Below, in pieces: positions 6,827 through 12,487 of a stretch of DNA of 13,269 nucleotides. The DNA lies in contig SFGN01000074.1 of assembly GCA_004556565.1 (NCBI GenBank), forward strand, positions 1 to 13,269. The letters are read 5' to 3'. Source of the stretch: Lachnospiraceae bacterium (GTDB taxonomy: Bacteria; Bacillota_A; Clostridia; Lachnospirales; Lachnospiraceae). The notes under the pieces were generated by a model. It had not been told where the DNA came from, did no database searches, and saw only the letters and a program-made list of their open reading frames with translations. The translations under genes and the position numbers were made by a program. Positions within the stretch are counted from its first letter, which is position 1; the number at the start of each line of letters is the position of its first letter.

Positions 6827-7162
6827 ATGAAGCTCGATACAATCGGCAAGAATATAAGGAAGTTCCGACTTGCGAGGAAATTACGCCAAGAAGATTTGGC
6901 TGAGAAAACAGATTTGACAACAAATTATATTGGGATGGTTGAGCGTGGAGAGAAAATTCCGTCACTCGAAACTTTCATAAAGATAGTAAATGCTTTAGGT
7001 GTATCATCGGATATGGTTCTTACTGATGTCCTCGAAACGGGATATACAGTCAAGAACTCAATGCTGAATGAGAAGCTTGAAAAACTTGCTCCTGAAGATA
7101 GAAACAGAATCTATGAAGTTATAGATACACTTGTGAAGCAGTCAAAGCAAATACTTCCATAA
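6827..7162 (+). CDS. XRE-family HTH transcriptional regulator
   Basis: This 111-residue DNA-binding protein has an N-terminal Cro/CI-type helix-turn-helix at about residues 6-62 (IGKNIRKFRLARKLRQEDLA, then TTNYIGMVERGEKIPSLETF). A short C-terminal helical region (70-108) probably dimerises. The start chosen is ATG 6827, with GGGAGGT at 6814-6820 and 6-nt spacing. An in-frame TTG at 6797 has no ribosome site. It is divergent from the 6148-6600 gene and probably represses that promoter and its own through the AATAGTTGG repeats. A TATACT at 6786-6791 could be its -10, but no good -35 is seen. A terminator follows the stop. Confidence 0.88.
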   Translation: MKLDTIGKNIRKFRLARKLRQEDLAEKTDLTTNYIGMVERGEKIPSLETFIKIVNALGVSSDMVLTDVLETGYTVKNSMLNEKLEKLAPEDRNRIYEVIDTLVKQSKQILP

Positions 7163-7169
7163 AACACAG

Positions 7170-7202
7170 AAGTTCGTCCTAATCGACGAGCTTTCTTTTT
7201 TT
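7170..7202 (+). terminator. Rho-independent terminator after the XRE regulator
   Basis: AGAAGTTCGTC pairs with GACGAGCTTTCT around a short loop (7170-7195, one G-T pair and one bulge). A run of T follows to 7202. It starts 8 bp past the regulator's stop. Confidence 0.8.
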
Positions 7203-7222
7203 CAGTATAAAAAATTTCTGCT

Positions 7223-7249
7223 ATCGACAAATTTTTCGGGACTTCGACA
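7223..7249. promoter_or_regulatory. Two Spo0A-box-like sites upstream of a Spo0A-C-like gene
   Basis: ATCGACA (7223-7229, one mismatch) and TTCGACA (7243-7249, exact) match the Spo0A box TGTCGAA on the complementary strand. They lie 20 bp apart, 69-95 bp before the gene at 7318. Because that gene encodes a Spo0A-C-like protein, either Spo0A or the small protein could bind here. The heptamer also occurs by chance about once or twice in a window of this size, so confidence is moderate. Confidence 0.4.
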
Positions 7250-7317
7250 GAGAGAATATGCTATAACAACAACTGTTAGTGATAAACACATACTAATAGA
7301 CATAGGAGGAAGTAGAT

Positions 7318-7533
7318 GTGAACGACATTTTCAGACAAATAGCGAAAGAAAATGGAACAACCGAAAAAGCAGTAAAAGAGGAAATGCAGTTTGCTATTCG
7401 GGAAGCAATGAAAAGTGCTGAACCGGAAGCAATCGCTTTTTGGAAAGCAGTTGCACCGGACGGAAAAGAGCCGCCGATAGAAAAGGTCATAGCAATGATT
7501 GCATTGAATGTTAATAATAGAATGTATAATTGA
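7318..7533 (+). CDS. Small Spo0A C-terminal-domain-like protein
   Basis: This 71-residue protein is helical throughout. The segment IAKENGTTEKAVKEEMQFAIREAM resembles the recognition region of the Spo0A effector domain (IAK..NTT.SRVERAIRHAIE). The tail KEPPIEKVIAMIALNVNNR is like the end of that domain. Such stand-alone Spo0A-C-like miniproteins recur in Clostridia, with no response-regulator receiver domain and no known role; DNA binding is plausible. The start is GTG at 7318 with AGGAGGA at 7304-7310 and 7-nt spacing; the ATG two bases earlier is immediately followed by a stop. It forms a monocistronic unit between two terminators. Confidence 0.65.
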   Translation: MNDIFRQIAKENGTTEKAVKEEMQFAIREAMKSAEPEAIAFWKAVAPDGKEPPIEKVIAMIALNVNNRMYN

Positions 7534-7556
7534 GGTGCTTCGGCATCTCTTTTTTA
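7532..7556 (+). terminator. Rho-independent terminator with UUCG loop
   Basis: GAGGTGC-TTCG-GCATCTC (7532-7549) forms a 7-bp stem with a stable TTCG tetraloop. TTTTTT and further A/T bases follow. It overlaps the stop codon of the 7318 gene. Confidence 0.85.
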
Positions 7557-7606
7557 TTATTCTTTAAAAGAGTCGTATTAGGTGTTTGTAAAAAGTGACA
7601 CCTTAG

Positions 7607-7652
7607 TGTCTGAAAGGTTACATTTCTGTCCGAAATCTTGAAATGTCTGAAA
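7607..7652. promoter_or_regulatory. Triple TGTCYGAAA repeat flanking a promoter
   Basis: TGTCTGAAA (7607-7615), TGTCCGAAA (7627-7635) and TGTCTGAAA (7644-7652) are direct repeats with 20- and 17-bp periods. The second lies just upstream of the -35 and the third starts immediately after it, so a bound protein would control the promoter. A perfect GACAC-CTTA-GTGTC inverted repeat (7597-7610) overlaps the first copy. The HTH protein encoded downstream (7720) is the likely binder. Confidence 0.6.
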
Positions 7653-7666
7653 ATTTAATATATAAT
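7638..7666 (+). promoter_or_regulatory. Sigma-A-type promoter for the small HTH regulator
   Basis: TTGAAA (7638-7643), a 17-bp spacer and TATAAT (7661-7666) form a near-consensus promoter. Transcription should start near 7673, 47 bp before the HTH gene's ATG. Confidence 0.8.
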
Positions 7667-7719
7667 GTTAAATGGTTAACTGTAACGAAGAAGAATTATA
7701 AGATGAAGAGGTGTTACTG

Positions 7720-7929
7720 ATGAAGATATGCTATAACAAACTTCAAAAACTTATGATTGACAATCAAATGAAAAGACAGGATTTAATGCGTGCAGCCGAA
7801 ATCACATCATACGCTGCAACGAAGATAAATAAGAATGAGCCAGTATCTCTTGAAGTATTGATGAGGATATGTCAGGTATTTCACTGTGACATCGGAGATA
7901 TATGCGAAGTTATTTTAGATGAAGATTAA
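7720..7929 (+). CDS. Small XRE/HTH regulator, controller-like
   Basis: This 69-residue single-domain helix-turn-helix protein (YNKLQKLMIDNQMKRQDLMR, then YAATKINKNEPVSLEVLMRI and CDIGDICEVI) belongs to the compact Cro/CI group with the 'D-I-G-D-I' ending. Proteins of this type often sit just upstream of restriction-modification genes and act as controllers. Here the next sequence is indeed a restriction-endonuclease remnant. The ATG at 7720 is chosen because AGAGGTG lies 6 nt upstream; the in-frame GTG at 7711 overlaps that ribosome site. Autoregulation through the TGTCYGAAA repeats is likely. Confidence 0.85.
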   Translation: MKICYNKLQKLMIDNQMKRQDLMRAAEITSYAATKINKNEPVSLEVLMRICQVFHCDIGDICEVILDED

Positions 7930-7948
7930 AACACGGAGGTAATTATAG

Positions 7949-8252
7949 ATGGCTAGATGCCGATAATTTTAGAACAACCAGAGTGGTTATTCAGTGTAAA
8001 AGATTTAATTCAAATCCAGTGAGTGAGCCGGATATCAATCAATTTCTTGGGGCGATGAACAAATATCAAGCCGATTATGGAGTATTTATTACTAATAGCC
8101 GATTTACCAATAAGGCAAGAGAGGCTGCGAGAGAAGGTACGCCGATAACATTGATTGACGGAAATGATTTAATCAGACTGGTCATTAAATATGAATTGTA
8201 TATAACACCAGTCACAACATATGTATTGGATGGTTTTTATACCGAGGATTGA
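7949..8252 (+). pseudogene. Remnant of an Mrr-type restriction endonuclease
   Basis: GGAGG at 7935-7939 precedes an ATG at 7949 that is followed by only five codons and a stop (ATGGCTAGATGCCGATAA). In a different frame from about 7947, the sequence WLDADNFRTTRVVIQCKRFN continues to a TGA at 8250-8252. It carries the Q-x-K catalytic strand (IQCKR), NQFLGAMNKYQADYGVFITN, KAREAAREG and LIDGNDL. These are the C-terminal half of an Mrr_cat (PD-(D/E)xK) domain. The N-terminal DNA-recognition part and the catalytic Asp are missing. An internal deletion fused the gene's start out of frame to its end. An 89-codon GTG ORF at 7983 exists but has no ribosome site and would lack an intact active site. Confidence 0.8.
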
Positions 8253-8302
8253 CACTAACGATAGCATAATTTACTCGAAGGAATTTTAGAAGGGAGCATA
8301 GA

Positions 8303-9832
8303 ATGATGGCAAAGCAAAAGACCTATATCGCAATTGATCTCAAATCGTTCTATGCTTCTGTGGAGTGTAAAGAGCGAAATCGTGACCCTTTGACAACAAA
8401 TCTTGTGGTTGCAGATAAGAGCAGGACAGAGAAAACCATCTGCCTTGCGGTATCTCCGTCATTAAAAAGTTATGGGATACCCGGCAGACCACGCTTGTTT
8501 GAAGTCGTGCAAAAGGTAAAAGAAGCTAATAACAACCGAAGATGGAAAGCACCAAATCGTACATTTACTGGTTCATCTGATGACAGTACAGAATTAAATG
8601 CGAATCCAGCATTGGAGATTGATTATATCGTTGCACCACCTCGTATGGCATACTATCTGGAGTATAGCACTAAGATTTACAGTGTTTACTTGAAATACAT
8701 TGCTCCGGAAGATATATTCCCTTACTCGATTGATGAAGTATTCATAGATGCAACAAATTATCTGAACACCTATCAGATGACTGCAAGGGAACTTGCCATG
8801 ACGATAATACAGGATGTTTTGAAAACAACAGGAATCACAGCAACAGCCGGAATCGGCACGAATATGTACTTGTGTAAGATTGCGATGGATATTGTGGCAA
8901 AGCATATTGAGCCGGATAAGGACGGTGTGCGAATTGCCGAATTGGATGAAATGTCTTACCGCAGACAGCTATGGAATCATAGACCACTTACAGATTTCTG
9001 GAGAGTAGGTAAAGGTTATGCAAAGAAACTGGAAGAACATGGGCTTTTTACTATGGGAGATATTGCAAGATGTTCCATTGGTAAGCCGAATGAACTGTAT
9101 AACGAAGAACTGCTTTATAAGTTGTTTGGAATCAATGCGGAACTGCTAATTGACCATGCTTGGGGATATGAACCTTGTACGATGGAGCAGGTCAAAGCCT
9201 ATAAGCCGGAAACCAACAGTGTATGCTCAGGACAGGTACTTCACTGCCCGTATGATTTCGATAAGGCGAAGTTAGTTGTAAAAGAAATGACCGACCTAAT
9301 GGTTCTTGATTTAGTAGATAAGGGACTTGTTACTGACCAGATTGTGTTGACGATAGGTTATGATATAGAAAATCTGACAGACCCAGACCGAAGCAGAAAA
9401 TACAAGGGAGATGTCACAATTGACAGATATGGAAGAAGAGTTCCTAAACACGCTCACGGAACAACAAACCTGAAAAGGCAGACATCATCAACAATGCTGA
9501 TAACCGATGCTGTGATGGAACTGTATGACAGAATCGTGGATAAAAATCTGCTTATCAGAAGAATTAACATTACAGCGAACAGACTTGTAGACGAGAACTC
9601 AGCAAAGAAAGAAGATAAATATGAGCAGCTTGACCTTTTTACGGATTATAAGGCAAAAGAACAGGAGCAAGTCAAAGAAGAAGCAGCTTTAGAGCGTGAA
9701 AAGCGTATGCAGCAGACAATGCTTACGATAAAAAAGAAGTTTGGGAAGAATGCCATCTTGAAAGGAATGAATCTGCAGGAGGGAGCGACAGCCAAAGACC
9801 GTAATGAACAGATAGGTGGACACAAGGCGTAG
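8303..9832 (+). CDS. Y-family (UmuC/DinB-like) translesion DNA polymerase
   Basis: This 509-residue low-fidelity polymerase copies past damaged DNA bases. The palm/finger domains show Asp12 and the SFYASVE motif (15-21), with Tyr17 at the steric-gate position. The catalytic SIDE motif follows at 142-145 (Asp144, Glu145). TAGIGTNMYLCKIAMDI (181-197) is the conserved fingers/thumb segment. A thumb helix-hairpin-helix lies near 228-256, and the little-finger domain at about 305-430. QLDLF at 442-446 is a classic beta-sliding-clamp binding motif. The C-terminal KKFGKNAILKGMNLQEGAT is typical of Firmicute UmuC-like polymerases carried on mobile elements. AAGGGAG lies 7 nt before ATG 8303; a second ATG follows at 8306. 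It heads an operon with a small membrane protein, YolD-like and WYL genes. No LexA-type box is seen upstream. Confidence 0.93.
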   Translation: MMAKQKTYIAIDLKSFYASVECKERNRDPLTTNLVVADKSRTEKTICLAVSPSLKSYGIPGRPRLFEVVQKVKEANNNRRWKAPNRTFTGSSDDSTELNANPALEIDYIVAPPRMAYYLEYSTKIYSVYLKYIAPEDIFPYSIDEVFIDATNYLNTYQMTARELAMTIIQDVLKTTGITATAGIGTNMYLCKIAMDIVAKHIEPDKDGVRIAELDEMSYRRQLWNHRPLTDFWRVGKGYAKKLEEHGLFTMGDIARCSIGKPNELYNEELLYKLFGINAELLIDHAWGYEPCTMEQVKAYKPETNSVCSGQVLHCPYDFDKAKLVVKEMTDLMVLDLVDKGLVTDQIVLTIGYDIENLTDPDRSRKYKGDVTIDRYGRRVPKHAHGTTNLKRQTSSTMLITDAVMELYDRIVDKNLLIRRINITANRLVDENSAKKEDKYEQLDLFTDYKAKEQEQVKEEAALEREKRMQQTMLTIKKKFGKNAILKGMNLQEGATAKDRNEQIGGHKA

Positions 9833-9864
9833 AAAAATAAAGTATATGATTAAGGAAACAGAAT

Positions 9865-10074
9865 ATGAGATGGATATATGAACTTTCGTGGTTATGGAAG
9901 TCAATAGGGATATTTATTCTTATTGTTGCCATATGTGAGTGGTGTGCAACTTTGATTTACAAAGGAATGAAGAAGCATTACGGAGTGAAAGCAGCAATAT
10001 GCGTTGCATTCGTAGCTGTTATTCTATCTGCCATTTGCATTTTTCTACTTGCACGGACACCTATGCCATTGTAA
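9865..10074 (+). CDS. Small two-helix membrane protein
   Basis: I do not recognise this 69-residue protein. It has two predicted membrane helices at about residues 12-32 (KSIGIFILIVAICEWCATLI) and 42-65 (AAICVAFVAVILSAICIFLL). The loop between is positive (YKGMKKHYGVK), so both termini probably face outwards by the positive-inside rule. AAGGA at 9852-9856 gives 8-nt spacing to the ATG. It lies 32 bp after the polymerase and 13 bp before the YolD-like gene, so it is co-transcribed with them. Its position in a DNA-damage operon is unexplained. Confidence 0.7.
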   Translation: MRWIYELSWLWKSIGIFILIVAICEWCATLIYKGMKKHYGVKAAICVAFVAVILSAICIFLLARTPMPL

Positions 10075-10087
10075 ATGGAGGAAGATT

Positions 10088-10522
10088 ATGGAGAATCAAG
10101 ACAATCACAGATATGATGATATTATCAATCTGCCGAATCCAACTTCAAAGAAACACCCTCGTATGTCCCTTTATGACAGAGCAGCACAGTTTTCGCCTTT
10201 TGCGGCACTTACTGGACACGAAGCAGCTATTAAGGAAACTGCAAGACAGACGGATGAAAAATTGATGCTGAGTGATGAAGTCATAGCAGAATTGAATGAA
10301 AAGCTAAATCTGATTGCTGAAACCATCGGTACACAACAAAGGGTTAGAATCACTTATTTCGTACCGGATAATAAAAAAGCTGGAGGAGCATACATTACCT
10401 GCTCCGGTTGCGTAAAGAAGTTTGATGCATATGAACATACAGTTATTATGGAAGATAAGACGGTCATCCCGATTAAGCAGATAAGTGATATAGATGGAGA
10501 AATGTTTGGAGATATGTATTAG
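10088..10522 (+). CDS. YolD-like family protein (UmuD-like polymerase accessory)
   Basis: This 144-residue YolD-like protein has the family signature in RMSLYDRAAQFSPFAALTGH, followed by a helix (ELNEKLNLIAETI) and a beta-rich C-terminal part (VRITYFVPDNKKAGGAY... KQISDIDG). In Bacillus, yolD-type genes are paired with Y-family polymerases and have been proposed to play the part of UmuD. The same pairing is seen here, with the polymerase two genes upstream. The ATG at 10088 is chosen because GGAGGA at 10077-10082 lies 5 nt before it. The extended ORF start at 10049 would overlap the membrane-protein gene and lacks a ribosome site. The next gene follows after 18 bp. Confidence 0.88.
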   Translation: MENQDNHRYDDIINLPNPTSKKHPRMSLYDRAAQFSPFAALTGHEAAIKETARQTDEKLMLSDEVIAELNEKLNLIAETIGTQQRVRITYFVPDNKKAGGAYITCSGCVKKFDAYEHTVIMEDKTVIPIKQISDIDGEMFGDMY

Positions 10523-10540
10523 TAGTTGGAAAGGACAACA

Positions 10541-11542
10541 ATGGAAACAAAGCCAAGGATTTTATACCTACAAAAGATTTTACTGGAAAGAACTGATGAA
10601 GAAAATCCTCTTTCCACAACACAGTTAATCAATATATTGAATGATGAATACGGAATATCTGCACATAGAACGACGGTCACAAAAGACATTGCAGCACTTC
10701 AGGAGTTTGGAATGGATATTGTTACTATCCACTCTACTCAGAGCAAATACTTTGTAGCCAGCCGCAAGTTAGAACTGCCGGAACTAAAACTGCTGATAGA
10801 TGCAGTGGAGTCATCGAAGTTCATCACAAAGAAGAAAAGCGAAACTCTGATTGAGAAGATACATACGATGACAAGTCCTGGGCAGGTGGCAAAGCTGAAG
10901 CGTAATAACTATGTGGTCAATCGTATTAAGCCGGATAATGAGCAGATATATTACATTATTGACGCTATAAACGATGCCATCAACGCAGGCAAACAGATTT
11001 CTTTTCAGTATTATGATTATACCGGATTAAAGAAAAAGGTTCTAAAGAATAAGGGCGAGATTTATAAACTCAGTCCTTATAAACTTCTCTGGTGTGGGGA
11101 CTATTATTATGTTCTCGGATATTCTGAGAAGAAAAGCAAGGTTATCAATTTCAGGGTAGACCGTATTGCTTCCAAGCCGGAGATATTGAATAAGGATATT
11201 ATTCCTATGCCTGATGATTTTGATATTGAGAATTACACAAAGGAAGTTTTCTTTATGTTCTCAGGCGAGAAAGTTCTTGTGGATTTACGGTGTGATAACA
11301 GCTTGATGAAAACAATGGTTGACCGTTTTGGAGAAGATGTGACAACCCTTGCGTATGATATGACTTCTTTCAGAGTACAGACCGAAGTATCAGCCAGTCC
11401 GACCTTTTTTGGTTGGGTGTTTGGCTTTAATGGCAAGGTACAAATACTTGCACCGGAAAGTGTGAAAGAACAGTACAGGCAGATGATTGCACAAGCCGAT
11501 GAGGGTATGCAGCAAAAAGAAAACAAAAGGATTGTAAACTGA
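10541..11542 (+). CDS. WYL-domain transcriptional regulator
   Basis: This 333-residue regulator has an N-terminal winged HTH at about residues 5-72 (STTQLINILNDEYGISAHRT, then TVTKDIAALQEFGMDI). A WYL ligand-sensing domain follows at about 135-215 (ISFQYYDY... YKLSPYKLLWCGDYYYVLGY ... VINFRVDRI). A C-terminal WCX-like extension covers about 240-320 (FGWVFGFNGKVQILAPESVK). WYL proteins such as PafBC and DriD sense single-stranded DNA and activate damage-response genes without LexA. ATG 10541 has AAAGGA with 5-nt spacing; an in-frame TTG at 10526 is less likely. As last intact gene of the polymerase/YolD operon it is the likely regulator of the cassette; that role is inferred. Confidence 0.88.
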   Translation: METKPRILYLQKILLERTDEENPLSTTQLINILNDEYGISAHRTTVTKDIAALQEFGMDIVTIHSTQSKYFVASRKLELPELKLLIDAVESSKFITKKKSETLIEKIHTMTSPGQVAKLKRNNYVVNRIKPDNEQIYYIIDAINDAINAGKQISFQYYDYTGLKKKVLKNKGEIYKLSPYKLLWCGDYYYVLGYSEKKSKVINFRVDRIASKPEILNKDIIPMPDDFDIENYTKEVFFMFSGEKVLVDLRCDNSLMKTMVDRFGEDVTTLAYDMTSFRVQTEVSASPTFFGWVFGFNGKVQILAPESVKEQYRQMIAQADEGMQQKENKRIVN

Positions 11543-12100
11543 TAATTCTTAAATACGAATATAACGGTTATACCGGAGATGAGAGATGGGCGATTATTAC
11601 GGAATTGTCTGTAAAAGAGCTTTGGGAGAAGTATCCCCTTGTTATAGAAAGATATTCTCCGTTTGTTTATCTTTCCATTGCACAGGGAGAGGTAATTGAC
11701 GATACAAACCGAAATGAGGACAAGTATGCAAAGAGAAGCAGTCGCACACTTCTTGCAAAAGGATTTCGTGAAGCAGGGCAGACAGCAGCCAATGCATTCC
11801 GCACTTTTGCTGACAAGCCGGAGGTAGATTATTCACAGAAAGAGCAGAAACATCCCATTACAAAGGCGGTGCTTGCACCTATGAAAGCAGTGAAAAAGAT
11901 GCTTGTATCAATGATAAGCTGGATAATCTGGCTATGAATGTGCAGTTTGATAAGGAAAAGCATATGGAGAATGCAATGCTAAGGCGCAGGAACAGACGGA
12001 ACCGGAGAGGGCAGGAATGACTGGGAAAGATAATCCCTTCCATTACTATCCCGACTTTTTAACTTCTTCAATACTTGAATTACGGAGGTATGAAAATTAA
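11539..12100 (+). pseudogene. Degraded hypothetical gene with lost start and frameshifts
   Basis: I do not recognise the family. Frame one reads from CTG 11539 (CTG-ATA-ATT) as IILKYEYNGYTGDERWAIIT through RNEDKYAKRSSRTLLAKGF to a TGA at 11935-11937. The CTG overlaps the WYL stop as CTGA, exactly where an ATGA coupling start would sit; AAAGGA lies 8 nt upstream. A second frame then carries NDKLDNLAMNVQFDKEKHMENA (about 11910-11974). A third carries AKAQEQTEPERAGMTGKDNP and on to a TAA at 12098. A tandem AATGC duplication (11970-11979) explains the second frame change. TTG 11605 is a possible internal start of a 110-residue peptide. Natural-looking residues in all three frames indicate a recently broken gene. 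Confidence 0.6.
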
Positions 12101-12323
12101 AGACATTACAAGCACGATCACCAAGCCCCTCGCCGTCCTCGGAGAGAACGGCAAGGGCTACACCAAGGAAGCCAACTTCATTTCGTGGAACGGAAATACC
12201 GCCAAGCTGGTCATTCGAGAGTGGCATCCGAACCACGAACGATGCGGCAAGGGCATCACGCTTACGGAGGACGAGGGCAGAAATCTTTACGCAGCACTCA
12301 AGGTAATCTATGAAAAGGAATAA
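12090..12323 (+). CDS. YdbC/PC4-like single-stranded-DNA-binding protein
   Basis: This 77-residue protein matches the YdbC family, a PC4-like (transcriptional positive cofactor 4) fold. It shows beta strands KPLAVLGENGKGYTKEANF and ISWNGNTAKLVIREWHPNH, the GKGITLTEDEG turn and a C-terminal helix (LYAALKVIYEK). PC4-like domains dimerise and bind single-stranded DNA. GGAGG (12084-12088) is only 1 nt from the ATG, unusually close; the alternative TTG at 12075 has no ribosome site, and an ATT at 12096 would have good spacing. Its codons are GC-rich at third positions (GCC, CTC, AAG), unlike the genes to its left, which indicates a different origin. Confidence 0.75.
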   Translation: MKIKDITSTITKPLAVLGENGKGYTKEANFISWNGNTAKLVIREWHPNHERCGKGITLTEDEGRNLYAALKVIYEKE

Positions 12324-12345
12324 AAAAGACCGCTTGTCGGCGGTC
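12322..12345 (-). terminator. Terminator-like hairpin with the T-run on the minus strand
   Basis: GACCGC-TTGTCG-GCGGTC (12328-12345) is a perfect 6-bp stem just after the YdbC stop. The run of six A lies on its left, so the T-tract is on the minus strand. It would stop leftward transcription efficiently and rightward transcription only weakly (GCGTTTAAT follows). Confidence 0.6.
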
Positions 12346-12395
12346 AGCGTTTAATCACGGCTGTGACGATTCATGCAAAGCCTCGTAAGAAGCAG

Positions 12396-12424
12396 TTGAG
12401 AAACAGACGGATTTATACTATAAT
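12396..12424 (+). promoter_or_regulatory. Sigma-A-type promoter for the sensor kinase
   Basis: TTGAGA (12396-12401), a 17-bp spacer and TATAAT (12419-12424). Transcription should start near 12431, about 57 bp before the kinase ATG. Confidence 0.8.
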
Positions 12425-12487
12425 CTAATTTGAGAAGGTATACCCAAGGGTAAGTAAAAACGAATGAAGGCGAAATGGGGGCTGTTT

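Noticed and set aside
8249..8276. TTGACA after the Mrr remnant as promoter for the polymerase operon
   Set aside because: The -35 is perfect but nothing close to TATAAT lies 16-18 bp downstream (TTACTC/TACTCG). The closest -10-like CATAAT is only 10 bp away. The operon's promoter stays undefined.
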